The notes: generated by a model from the letters alone, not told the origin. 14,514 nt of DNA from Holophagales bacterium (GCA_031281385.1 JAITFL010000149.1:1-14514); one strand, 5' to 3'; counted from the first letter of the stretch, positions 5,735 through 12,778 are shown. Made by a program: numbers and translations.

Positions 5735-5815
5735 TTTTGGCTGGTTTTGACAGCCAAAGGTGCGCCGCCTTGGCATTCGTGAAAGGAGAAAGACAAATGG
5801 ACTAAGGCGGCGCAC
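5735..5815. repeat. Structured spacer with two strong hairpins between ubiA-like gene and tRNA
   Basis: Hairpin A: TTTGGCTG (5736-5743) pairs with CAGCCAAA (5751-5758). Hairpin B: GTGCGCCGCCTT (5760-5771) pairs perfectly over 12 bp with 5804-5815, around a purine-rich 32-base loop. That loop contains AAAGGAG, 8 bases, then ATG GAC TAA (5797-5805), a two-codon ORF with a good ribosome site. The DNA lies between the 3' end of the prenyltransferase gene and the 5' end of the tRNA, so it may process, terminate or separate their transcripts. No T-tract marks an intrinsic terminator. Confidence 0.55.
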
Positions 5816-5882
5816 GCAAGATTCAATTGTCCATTGTCGCCAAGCAATTGTCAACTAGCGGGCGGCTCATACCGAAATGCAA

Positions 5883-6791
5883 TCACGCTCTGGCCAGCAG
5901 CCAGTGCAGCAGATAGCCAAGGAATATTGTAGGCCCTACAAAACTGTTCAGCGAGAAAAAGGCGTGGTCAAGTCGCTTCAAGTCGCCACCTCGCATGACC
6001 CACTGTTCGCGGCACAATATCGCAACGGCGGCGGCTAGGGCCAGCCAAGCAAAAAATGTGGCATGCATCAACAACAGGAAAATTGCCCAAGAAATTGCTG
6101 CAATAAGGTGACAGGCCCTTGAAACCACCAGCGCGGCGGGTATCCCTAGTGCGGCAGGGACTGAATGTACCCCCCTTCGCAGGTCAAACTCATGGTCTTG
6201 CAGGGCGTAGATTATGTCGAAGCCTGCCGTCCAGGCAATCACTCCGGCAGAAAGCCAAAGCGGGGGCATTTCTATCTTGCCCGCTATCGCTATCCAAGCT
6301 CCAGTTGGGGCGATGCCCAGCGCCAGCCCCAAGAATGCGTGTGTCCAAGCAGTAAATCGCTTGGTGATGGAATAGCCCAATAGCACTGCAAAGGCCAACG
6401 GGGCCAATTTGGCGGGGAGGGGCCCCAGCTTCATGGCCGCTAGGCCAAAAAGCGCGGCGGCGGCACCTGCCATCATCCACGCATGAAAGAGAGTTAAGCG
6501 CCCAGCCGGCAGGGCCCTTGTCGAAGTCCTTGGGTTCTCAGCGTCAAGGTCAACATCGGCGACGCGGTTGAAAGTCATCGCAAGAGTTCTTGCCCCCACC
6601 ATCGCCGCCAACACCCACAAGTACTTGGCCCAAGGGAAAGGGCCCACTGTAGCCGCCAGAGCGCCGACAAAGGCAAAGGGCAGCGCGAATATCGTGTGCT
6701 CGAACTTTATCATGTCCAGCAGCTCGCGCAGCCGCCCAAGAAAAATTAGGGGCTGGTTCAAGAGCCGAGATGTGCCGCTGTTTGTTGACAT
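5883..6791 (-). CDS. UbiA-family polyprenyltransferase (MqnP/UbiA-like, quinone biosynthesis)
   Basis: 302 aa, an integral membrane enzyme that joins an isoprenoid tail to an aromatic quinone precursor. The two Asp-rich motifs are intact. NRVADVDLD with NPRT follows (Asn75, Asp79, Asp83), and DIIYALQDHEFD supplies Asp192, Asp199 and Asp203. Both bind the Mg-diphosphate. Hydrophobic segments in between give the usual 8-9 helices, and length is normal. The NR-x2-D-x3-D-x2-NPRT-x2-RALPAG form is closer to the MqnP/TIGR01475-like group of futalosine menaquinone synthesis than to E. coli UbiA, but the substrate cannot be proved here. The start at 6791 lacks a clear ribosome site. A TATAAA-like -10 (6851-6856, minus) and a 12-bp dyad lie 60-100 bases upstream. 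It points toward the tRNA, on the same strand. Confidence 0.85.
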   Translation of the reverse strand: MSTNSGTSRLLNQPLIFLGRLRELLDMIKFEHTIFALPFAFVGALAATVGPFPWAKYLWVLAAMVGARTLAMTFNRVADVDLDAENPRTSTRALPAGRLTLFHAWMMAGAAAALFGLAAMKLGPLPAKLAPLAFAVLLGYSITKRFTAWTHAFLGLALGIAPTGAWIAIAGKIEMPPLWLSAGVIAWTAGFDIIYALQDHEFDLRRGVHSVPAALGIPAALVVSRACHLIAAISWAIFLLLMHATFFAWLALAAAVAILCREQWVMRGGDLKRLDHAFFSLNSFVGPTIFLGYLLHWLLARA

Positions 6792-6853
6792 AGGTCAATG
6801 ATAGCAAAGGCAAAAGCAGCATGAAGCAATGGAGGCGGAGATAGGAGCACTTT

Positions 6854-6886
6854 ATAGCCATTCCCTTGTGAATTGGGCATGGCTAT
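6854..6886. repeat. Inverted repeat upstream of the prenyltransferase gene
   Basis: ATAGCCAT (6854-6861) and CCC (6863-6865) pair with GGG (6875-6877) and ATGGCTAT (6879-6886), with one mismatch between the blocks. It overlaps a TATAAA-like minus-strand -10 (6851-6856) and lies in the divergent spacer between the minus-strand prenyltransferase and the plus-strand cobalamin unit. An operator is possible; evidence is weak. Confidence 0.35.
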
Positions 6887-7021
6887 GAAGTAGGCGTAAC
6901 AGGCGGAAAGAATGTCAGTCCATCGCTGAACGCTCAATCCGCAAATTAAAACATTAGCGCGGCGCAGGCCGCATCAATACTTATCTTTAGCCCCTAACCC
7001 CTACCACCTGACCCCTATTCC

Positions 7022-7037
7022 TGTTATAGTAATCGTC
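7022..7037 (+). promoter_or_regulatory. Extended -10 promoter of the riboswitch transcript
   Basis: TG-T-TATAGT (7022-7030) is an extended -10 element placing the transcript start near 7037, just before the riboswitch P1 stem begins at 7044. No good -35 is present, as is common for extended -10 promoters. The C-rich stretch at 6991-7015 lies where a -35 would be. Confidence 0.5.
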
Positions 7038-7043
7038 TGACAG

Positions 7044-7234
7044 TTCTGGATGTCGGGAAGCCGGTGAAAATCCGGCGCTGCCCCGCAACGGTGAGCAACG
7101 CGCCTAGCAACATTTGCATCAGGCGCGGGACCTCGAAGCCAGTGCCACTGGGAAACTGGGAAGGCACTGGGGGATCAGTCGGTCATTTGATCGCTGATCC
7201 AGTCGAACCTGCAAGCCCGGAGACCGGTCCAGAA
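7044..7234 (+). ncRNA. Cobalamin (AdoCbl-type) riboswitch aptamer
   Basis: All the hallmark blocks are present in order. GGGAAGCCGGTGAAAATCC starts near 7055 and forms the GCCGG/CCGGC hairpin. The invariant CTGCCCCGCAAC-GGT spans 7078-7092. Side stems follow: CGCGCCT/AGGCGCG, CCAGTGCC/GGCACTGG and GGATCAG/CTGATCC. The B12-box-like AGCCCGGAGACCGG is at 7214-7227. A 7-bp P1 stem closes the fold (7044-7050 with 7228-7234, TTCTGGA/TCCAGAA). Cobalamin binding normally represses the downstream gene, here a TonB-dependent receptor, which fits corrinoid uptake. High confidence from sequence conservation. Confidence 0.95.
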
Positions 7235-7271
7235 GCACATAACCCCCGCCGAGGGAGCGGACAGGTCTGCT

Positions 7272-7331
7272 GGGCAGGAAGGCTCCTGCCCCATTCTGCC
7301 ATGCCCCCCGGCCACATGCGTGGAGGCATGG
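7272..7331 (+). promoter_or_regulatory. Expression platform: hairpins including a Shine-Dalgarno sequestering stem
   Basis: A tight hairpin, GGGCAGGA (7272-7279) with TCCTGCCC (7284-7291), is followed by a second one. In it CCATGCC (7299-7305) pairs with GGCATGG (7325-7331), and an inner CCAC/GTGG (7312-7315 with 7320-7323) sits inside. Together these stems cover nearly all of the ribosome site GGAGG (7322-7326) of the receptor gene. There is no T-tract, so control is probably at translation initiation rather than by termination. Confidence 0.6.
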
Positions 7332-9314
7332 ATGGTTTCAAAACTTACACTTCTCTTTCTTGGCGTGGCGGCGTTTGCCAATGCCCAGTCTGCATCTATC
7401 ACAGACGACCAAGACAAGCCCAAGGCCCAGCCCAGGGCCGTGCCCAGCGAGACGGTGACTATCACCGCCGAGGCGGACAGCGTCGAAATTGCCAAGACGC
7501 CCAACCAAGTAATCGTGGTGGACGCCGAAAAAATAGCCAAGGCTGGCACGAACAGCCTGACAAGGCTGCTGGAATATGCGTCTCCGGGCCGCGCAGTCCC
7601 GATGGGGGGCATTGGCGCACAGTCGAGCCTTTTCATAAATGGAGCGCGATCCAAAGACACTGTGGTGCTTATGGACGGCATTCGAATAACCGACCCAAAC
7701 CTGGGGCTTAACATGTCAAACTTTGGCATTGTGGGCGTTGACAGGATGGAAATCCTGCTTGGGCCGGCCTCTACGCTATATGGCTCCGACGTCCACGGGG
7801 GCGTTGTCTCGCTGTCCAGCGGGGTGCCAAGCGAGGCGGGGATTTCTGGCCATGTCCTTGGGCAGGCTGGCACGCTGGGGCAGATGCGCGTGGGCGCACT
7901 GGCGGCATACAGTTGGGGCAGCGGCTGGTTCCAGGGCGCGGGGGACGCAGACCAAAGCCCCTTGTCCATTAAGACCGCCAACCCGTACAGGCAGGCGGCG
8001 GGCTTCGTGGGCTTTGGCCAGCAACTTGGCGAGAGCTGGCTGGTAAAGCTGAACCACCGCTCCAACTATGTGGGGGCGCCGACGCCATTCTATACGGATG
8101 GGTGGCCTGCCGTTAGGGTCTTTGTCCCAGAGAGGGAGGCCATTGTGTGGCAAAAATTCACAACGGCATCTGTCAAGGGCTACTTTCCCAATGGCCTGCA
8201 CTTGGACGCCAATTTTGGAAGCATCGGCCAAGAAAACCTCGACGACGCCAATACAGCCAGCGCCAGCACCCCCAAGCTGGACAGGACACAGGGAAATGTG
8301 CGGGCGACTTGGAAGGGCGAAATGGCCAGCGTTACGCTTCTGGGCGACTACATTGACGAGGAATTGAGGACTAATTTTTATAACGCGCAGACTTACGGAA
8401 GCGACGTCAACGTGATCTCCTCTGCAAAGCACACGGCCTTTGTCTTGGAGGGCAGCATAGAGCCGCTGCCGGTACTGCGCTTTGTGGGCAGTGCGCGGCA
8501 ACAACTGGACGCGCTGAATCCGTACAACAACGCCGAAAAATCAATAGACCAGACAACGTGGAAGCTGGGGGCCAATGTCCTTCTGCCATCAGGCTTCCGC
8601 GGGTATGTAAGCGCGGGTACGTCGTTCAACACGCCAAGCCTTTCAGAGATGAACACGAACATAAAACTTGGTTTGGATGTGCCAAAAAATGAGAGCAGCC
8701 GTTCCATCTTGGCCGGCATTGGCTATGAACACAACAAAAAATGGTGGCTGAGGGCCGATGCGTCGCGCATCAGCTATAGCAATTTGCTTAAATGGGAGAC
8801 CACGCCGACATGGGACTATTATGTGGTCAATCTCGACGAAGCTCGCATCCAGGGCCTCGAACTGGCGGCAGGCACGAGGGGCAGCAACTGGGATGCAGAG
8901 GTTTGGGTGAGAAGCCAAGAGGGCCGGCAGTTGGGCGTGGCCGAGGAAGATCAGCTAAGGGATGGATTTCAAAGGCGCCCCTTTTTTTCCGCTGGCGCCA
9001 GGACCAACTGGGCAATGCAGAATTTAAATTTTGGGGCAAATATTTCTTACATTGGGCACCGATACGACTACCCAATAGACGCAAGTGGGCCAACAGCCAA
9101 CAAAACCACGTACATAGACTTTTCACTGCATGCTGGCATGCACTTTGGAAAATCCATCGCAGCCACGTTGAGGGCGGAAAGGCTGCTGCAAGGCCGCCTA
9201 AGCCGAGAGGAGTGGGAAAATGGTCTGGACAGGGGGCGCAATAACGTGGGCTATGTTGAAGGCTTCCCATCGGATGGACGGGCCCTTAGCCTAGAGCTTA
9301 GATATAAGTTCTAG
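7332..9314 (+). CDS. btuB: BtuB-like TonB-dependent outer-membrane receptor (cobalamin/corrinoid uptake)
   Basis: 660 aa from ATG 7332, chosen because GGAGG lies at 7322-7326; an upstream in-frame GTG at 7320 would overlap that ribosome site. The protein opens with a signal peptide, MVSKLTLLFLGVAAFANA, with likely cleavage before Gln19. A TonB box, ETVTITA, is at 40-46. A plug domain follows (about 55-165), with LLEYASPGRAV, NGARSKDTVVLMDGIRI and VDRMEILLGPASTLYGSDVHGGVV. The rest is a 22-strand type beta-barrel ending in the outer-membrane signature LELRYKF with terminal Phe. Length suits BtuB (about 600 aa) rather than large SusC-type receptors. The cobalamin riboswitch upstream makes B12 or another corrinoid the likely ligand; that is inference from regulation. 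No BtuCDF transporter is in the window. Confidence 0.88.
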   Translation: MVSKLTLLFLGVAAFANAQSASITDDQDKPKAQPRAVPSETVTITAEADSVEIAKTPNQVIVVDAEKIAKAGTNSLTRLLEYASPGRAVPMGGIGAQSSLFINGARSKDTVVLMDGIRITDPNLGLNMSNFGIVGVDRMEILLGPASTLYGSDVHGGVVSLSSGVPSEAGISGHVLGQAGTLGQMRVGALAAYSWGSGWFQGAGDADQSPLSIKTANPYRQAAGFVGFGQQLGESWLVKLNHRSNYVGAPTPFYTDGWPAVRVFVPEREAIVWQKFTTASVKGYFPNGLHLDANFGSIGQENLDDANTASASTPKLDRTQGNVRATWKGEMASVTLLGDYIDEELRTNFYNAQTYGSDVNVISSAKHTAFVLEGSIEPLPVLRFVGSARQQLDALNPYNNAEKSIDQTTWKLGANVLLPSGFRGYVSAGTSFNTPSLSEMNTNIKLGLDVPKNESSRSILAGIGYEHNKKWWLRADASRISYSNLLKWETTPTWDYYVVNLDEARIQGLELAAGTRGSNWDAEVWVRSQEGRQLGVAEEDQLRDGFQRRPFFSAGARTNWAMQNLNFGANISYIGHRYDYPIDASGPTANKTTYIDFSLHAGMHFGKSIAATLRAERLLQGRLSREEWENGLDRGRNNVGYVEGFPSDGRALSLELRYKF

Positions 9315-9364
9315 GTGCGTATGGCGTATCATTAAATTGGGCGCGGCACAAAGGGGGGGCCTGA

Positions 9365-9655
9365 ATGACAGGAGAAAAAGAATCCAAGGGCAAAAAATAC
9401 ATGTTCTTTAGCCACAGAGAATGTGAGGCCTTCCCCTGCCACCCAATGAAAGACTTGGACAATTTCAACTGCCTCTTCTGCTACTGCCCCCTGTACATTC
9501 TGGGCCTGGAGTGTGGCGGAAACTTTGTGTACTTGGACAATGGCATGAAGGACTGCACCAACTGTACGCTCCCGCACCAACGAGAGAACTATGGGGCGAT
9601 TGTGGCTAGGTTCGAGGATATTCGGAGAAAGATGCTGGCTTCGCCCGCGCCATAA
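9365..9655 (+). CDS. Cysteine-rich small domain protein (PF04071-like, putative metal-binding)
   Basis: 96 aa, cytoplasmic, 50 bases after the receptor gene with no terminator between, so probably on the riboswitch-controlled transcript. Eight Cys are laid out as CEAFPC (20, 25), NCLFCYC (36, 39, 41), CGG (50) and DCTNC (64, 67), with His18, His26 and His71 nearby. The NCLFCYCPLY, CGG and KDCTNCTLPH blocks are the signature I know from the 'cysteine-rich small domain' family, which spans nearly the whole protein. The Cys set suggests one or two metal sites (Zn or Fe-S). Members often occur near cobalamin genes, and the placement here agrees, but the biochemical role is not established. A G-rich tract (9353-9359) a few bases before the ATG may serve as ribosome site. 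Confidence 0.75.
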   Translation: MTGEKESKGKKYMFFSHRECEAFPCHPMKDLDNFNCLFCYCPLYILGLECGGNFVYLDNGMKDCTNCTLPHQRENYGAIVARFEDIRRKMLASPAP

Positions 9656-9771
9656 TTATGGCCGACTGGTCACACGGCGGGGTCAGTGGTTCCGGCCCAG
9701 GGCCGCGCCAAATAACTATGCGCCCCAATTCCCGGCTATCCCCAACCCACAAAAGGCTATATCATTAAATA
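9656..9771. other. Spacer between the cysteine-rich gene and the MscS-type gene
   Basis: 116 bases with no ORF worth calling. GC-rich short inverted segments (GGCC/GGCC types near 9661 and 9703) are present, but there is no T-tract, so no terminator or promoter can be named with confidence. Confidence 0.4.
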
Positions 9772-11190
9772 ATGTTCAGGGATTTGCGGACGCGTGTATC
9801 TGAAGGGCGGCGAGTGCTGGCTTGGGGCCTACTCGGCGGCTTGGTGTTGGCGGGGGCCATTTACCTGTCATTTTCAAGCATCGAGGAAGTGGCTGGATGG
9901 GGCAACCTGATAGCTTGGGCCGTTGGCCCCTTTTTGTGCATCTACCTGTTGTCCTACCTGTTGCTGGATCCGCTGCTGCGCCAGAGGCAGACTGAGACGC
10001 CAGGCTTTGCGCGGGACATCATTGTTTTTGCACTGTACTTGCTTGCCGCAGGGCTTGTGCTGAGGAAGGTGGTTGGCGTCACCCCTACCGCCATCTTAGG
10101 CACCGGCGCCATTGCAGCGGCAATCTTGGGCCTTTCGCTGCAGCAGACTCTGGGCAACCTATTCGCTGGGGTGAGCCTGCACATGTCGCCGGCCTTTCAG
10201 GTGGGAGATTGGATAGAGGTCAGCGGCAACATTAGGATTGCCAGAGCAAAAGAGACATACATAGGGCAGGTTGAGGCCGTGACTTGGCGGTGCGTCCATC
10301 TGCGAAACGAAAATGGCGACACAGAAATAATTCCTAACTTGGTGATCTCCCAAGCCGTGCTGACAAACCTATACGCCCCGTCCGACCTTCATCGCCGCAC
10401 AGGGCACATTGTCATAGACCCGAACCCCAACACCCATCAGGCTCTAAGCATCTTGGCCATCGCGCTGGCCGGCATCCCCCACCTGCCCACGCACCCGCCA
10501 GAGGTGGTCGTCTCTGGCTTTGAAAATGGCGGCGCGATTCTAGAGATGCGCTGGTGGGCTTTGGGCTACAGAAGCGGCAAGGCGGCGCAGTACCAAGCGT
10601 ATAGGCTCGCCGCCACCTGCCTGCCCCGTGAAGGCTTCGCGCTGGTGGGGCCCCGCGGCCCGACCACATCTTACCCAAAGCCAGGCCCCCTTGACACAGA
10701 AAAAATTAAGGATTTGCTTGAAAAAATGGAACTGCCCATCCATTTCGCCGATGCTCTCGGGGGCCAAATAAGCATCCGCCGCGCCGCGCCCGGCGAAGGC
10801 ATCATAAGGGGCGGCGACCCAGGCGAAAGCCTTTTCTGGATACTGAAAGGGACACTTTCTATAGTTCAGCCTGAATCTAGGACAGAACCCTACAGCGGTA
10901 TTTACTGGCGCACCACGGCAGAGCTGAATGCTGGCGACTGGTTCGGAGAGGCCAGCCTACTGACGGGGGCCCCCCGCAGGGCAACAGTGGTGGCCGTCAC
11001 GCCATGCGAGCTTGCGGAGATACCCAAGGAAGCCTTTGAATCAGTGCTGCGCTCCGACCCCAACTTTATTGAGCATTTGGCGGGCGTCATGGAGAGGCGC
11101 AACCATGAATTGAACATAGAAAAGCCCAGCGCCCTGCCGCCAAAGGATCAATGGCGCGGAGCTATAAAGGCCTGGTTTGGGCTGGGGTGA
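9772..11190 (+). CDS. MscS-type mechanosensitive channel with C-terminal cyclic-nucleotide-binding domain
   Basis: 472 aa inner-membrane channel. Three N-terminal hydrophobic segments lie at about 15-34, 44-66 and 81-99. The pore helix typical of MscS follows (GTGAIAAAILGLSLQQTLGNL, about 110-130). Next comes the beta domain entry FQVGDWIEV (142-150) and a soluble cytoplasmic part with EIIPNL (185-190). From about 322 a cNMP-binding fold begins: AAPGEGIIRGGDPGESLFWILKG, then the phosphate-binding cassette FGEASLLTGAPRRATV (391-406), whose conserved Glu393 and Arg402 are present. Such fusions are known and can be gated or inhibited by cAMP; here ligand binding is predicted only. Start ATG 9772 has a weak AAAGG upstream. 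It stands alone: a 116-base spacer precedes it and minus-strand genes converge on it. Confidence 0.88.
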   Translation: MFRDLRTRVSEGRRVLAWGLLGGLVLAGAIYLSFSSIEEVAGWGNLIAWAVGPFLCIYLLSYLLLDPLLRQRQTETPGFARDIIVFALYLLAAGLVLRKVVGVTPTAILGTGAIAAAILGLSLQQTLGNLFAGVSLHMSPAFQVGDWIEVSGNIRIARAKETYIGQVEAVTWRCVHLRNENGDTEIIPNLVISQAVLTNLYAPSDLHRRTGHIVIDPNPNTHQALSILAIALAGIPHLPTHPPEVVVSGFENGGAILEMRWWALGYRSGKAAQYQAYRLAATCLPREGFALVGPRGPTTSYPKPGPLDTEKIKDLLEKMELPIHFADALGGQISIRRAAPGEGIIRGGDPGESLFWILKGTLSIVQPESRTEPYSGIYWRTTAELNAGDWFGEASLLTGAPRRATVVAVTPCELAEIPKEAFESVLRSDPNFIEHLAGVMERRNHELNIEKPSALPPKDQWRGAIKAWFGLG

Positions 11191-11231
11191 CAGCGAAAAC
11201 AAGTATTTGCGGGCTTCAATTTGGCAGGAGG

Positions 11232-11478
11232 CTACTTGGTGCCGCCCGGCATCGGAACCCGAAATTTGAACGACAAATTCACCCAGTTGCAGTTGTAGCC
11301 GTTGTGCCTCGATGTTTAAGAGAGGGACGCTTCAACACCCAAATATTTCAAAAAGTTGTATCCTAGCCCGACAGAATAAACGAAGTCATATCCGCTTATA
11401 GAGTCGCCGTACTCTTCCCTGTTCGGCTTAAATAATCTATTTGCAAGCCTTGCTCCTACAAGACAAAAAGGCCCTTGT
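11232..11478 (-). pseudogene. Decayed C-terminal copy of the adjacent small beta-barrel protein gene
   Basis: Minus-strand translation from 11474 down gives 51 residues that align without a gap to the C-terminal part of the intact protein at 11634-12239. Examples are YDFVYSVGLGYNFLKYLGVEAS against GTCYSAGVGFNFTKNFGIEAS, and GDSISG against GQSISG; about 22 of 51 residues are identical. An in-frame TAA at 11316-11318 follows. After it the frame still resembles the paralogue's last strand (NWVNLSFKFRV against TWQQISIKFRL) before a final TAG at 11232-11234. Upstream the frame hits TGA at 11478-11480, and homology ends exactly where a structured inverted-repeat element starts. The N-terminal half, signal peptide and start are missing, so this is a remnant of a tandem duplication. 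Confidence 0.75.
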
Positions 11479-11564
11479 CAGATGAATAGCTCCAAGCCGA
11501 TTCTGGCTGGCGAGCCGCCGTTGGCTTGGAGCTAAGCCTCAGCGGCCAGTGCAGCGACAAGGCC
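11470..11564. repeat. Nested inverted-repeat element (about 95 bp) interrupting the pseudogene
   Basis: The outer arms, GGCC-C-TTGTC (11470-11479) and GACAAGGCC (11556-11564), pair over 9 bp with one bulged C. The inner arms, TAGCTCCAAGCC (11487-11498) and GGCTTGGAGCTA (11523-11534), pair perfectly over 12 bp, extendable by a G-T and an A-T pair. The loop itself holds GGCT-GGCG-AGCC (11505-11516). A short direct repeat GGCCGAT lies at 11561-11567 and 11571-11577. It resembles a REP/MITE-like palindromic unit, or an elaborate bidirectional terminator between converging genes. A copy count in the genome would decide. Confidence 0.6.
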
Positions 11565-11633
11565 GATGCAGGCCGATTTGACCAGAGAAAATTGAAATCG
11601 CGTGGCCCTCCCGAAATAGTTTGTCGTTTTGAT

Positions 11634-12239
11634 TTAAAGTCGGAATTTAATCGAAATCTGTTGCCAAGTATAAATGTTAATACCTGAACCTGATGGGTTA
11701 TAGGGGGCAGCTGCAATGGCTGATGCCTCGATTCCGAAATTTTTGGTGAAATTGAATCCAACTCCAGCAGAATAGCAAGTCCCTGACCCACTTATGGATT
11801 GACCTTGCCAATCAGAATCAGGCTCAACCGAAATATTTCCATAGCCTACTCCGATAAATACAAAAAAACCACTGTCATGAGAAACAAATCTATGAACATA
11901 ATCCAATATTCCAACTGCGGCATTAGCCTTCCCCTCTAGTTTGTCTGGAGGGTAATTTGGAGACCATTGGTAGCCGTCAAATGTTTTATTGCCAAATTTC
12001 GCAATTTCAAGCCTTGCCCTGATGCCATGTTTCTCCTTTAATGCCCACTCACAAGAGAGAGAACCGCCGAAACCCGAACTAGATCTGTTTCCGAGTGTCC
12101 CCATTGGCATCGCAACTGAAAGCCCTAATGCGACAACACCTTCCTTGGATGGATCATCGGCTTTCATTGGTACAGCGGTCAAGAGCGCGGCAAAAAGGTA
12201 AAAATAGATACACTTGGCAGAAAACACACGAGTTCGCAC
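11634..12239 (-). CDS. Small predicted outer-membrane beta-barrel protein, about 201 aa
   Basis: I place the start at GTG 12239 because AGGAGG lies just before it (minus strand, complement of 12244-12249). An upstream in-frame TTG at 12263 would put that ribosome site inside the gene. The N-terminus is a signal peptide: basic RTRVFSAK, a hydrophobic stretch YFYLFAALLTAV, and a cleavage site near MKA-DDPSK. The mature part shows alternating Gly/aromatic strands (VVALGLSVAMP, GFFVFIGVGYG, YSAGVGFNF, WQQISIKFRL), like 8-stranded OmpA/OmpW-type or 'outer membrane beta-barrel' proteins. Its last strand ends KFRL rather than in Phe. It has a broken tandem paralogue downstream. Function unknown; barrel call moderately sure. 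Confidence 0.7.
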   Translation of the reverse strand: MRTRVFSAKCIYFYLFAALLTAVPMKADDPSKEGVVALGLSVAMPMGTLGNRSSSGFGGSLSCEWALKEKHGIRARLEIAKFGNKTFDGYQWSPNYPPDKLEGKANAAVGILDYVHRFVSHDSGFFVFIGVGYGNISVEPDSDWQGQSISGSGTCYSAGVGFNFTKNFGIEASAIAAAPYNPSGSGINIYTWQQISIKFRL

Positions 12240-12343
12240 GCCACCTCCTAAATTGCCTGACAAAGTTTATTGTCGCACAATTCAGACAGGCATTGCATGG
12301 TTTGGGTCGCATGGCAGAACCCATACTCCCTAGCCCCTGCCTA

Positions 12344-12778
12344 TCACTCTCCAATAATCTTTATCAGTATCCGCTTATCGCGCCGTCCATCGAATTCGCC
12401 ATAGAATATCTGCTCCCAAGGCCCAAAGTGCAGGTTGCCGTCTGTTATTGCCACGACCACCTCTCTGCCCATTATCTGCCTTTTGTGGTGGGCATCGCCG
12501 TTGTCTTCGCCAGTGCGGTTGTGCAGGTAGCCGCCCTTTGTCGGGTCGCTGCCGGGGTTGTAGGGCGCAAGCTGCTCCAGCCAGCGTTCATAATCCTTGT
12601 GCAGCCCGCTTTCGTTGTCGTTGATAAAGACGCTTGCGGTTATGTGCATGGCGTTGACCAAGCAAAGGCCCTCTTTGACGCCAGATGCCTTTAGCGCCTG
12701 CTGTACTTGCTGGGTGATGTTCACAAAGCCTATGCGCGATGGGATGTTTAACGTGATGGTCTGTGTGTGGGATTTCAT
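12344..12778 (-). CDS. yjbQ: YjbQ family protein (UPF0047, secondary thiamine-phosphate synthase-like)
   Basis: 144 aa, close to the usual 135-140. The family motifs are all present. [12 protein letters not shown] spans 45-56. [15 protein letters not shown] (90-104) carries the conserved Asn-x-Asp-Ala-His core. [15 protein letters not shown] (119-133) corresponds to the usual G-W-Q-x-E-x-DGPR motif, here with Glu122 in place of the common Gln. The C-terminus ILIKIIGE is typical. E. coli YjbQ has weak thiamine-phosphate synthase activity, but the true role of the family is unsettled, so the function is a family label. A good ribosome site (AGGAG, 5 bases before ATG 12778) supports the start. 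It follows the ATPase gene by 33 bases on the same strand and may be its operon partner. Confidence 0.9.
   Translation of the reverse strand: MKSHTQTITLNIPSRIGFVNITQQVQQALKASGVKEGLCLVNAMHITASVFINDNESGLHKDYERWLEQLAPYNPGSDPTKGGYLHNRTGEDNGDAHHKRQIMGREVVVAITDGNLHFGPWEQIFYGEFDGRRDKRILIKIIGE

Noticed and set aside
7064..7711. Plus-strand frame (215 aa) across the riboswitch
   Set aside because: It begins inside the cobalamin aptamer and runs out of frame through the receptor gene; the RNA structure and the receptor explain this DNA.
7175..8065. Long minus-strand open frame (296 aa) opposite the receptor gene
   Set aside because: It lies wholly antisense to the riboswitch and the well-supported receptor plug domain, has no family-like motif, and is Pro/Ser/Thr-rich as expected of a shadow frame in GC-rich DNA.
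7776..8504. Minus-strand frame of 242 aa inside the receptor
   Set aside because: It is antisense to the beta-barrel coding region, with no recognisable domain and no ribosome site noted.
11456..11791. Minus-strand frame of 111 aa overlapping the end of the beta-barrel gene
   Set aside because: It is out of frame with both the intact gene and the homologous remnant, and it runs through the palindromic element.
12095..12694. Plus-strand frame of 199 aa opposite the barrel and YjbQ genes
   Set aside because: It is antisense to two genes with clear family features; the Val/Ala-rich reading is a mirror artefact.
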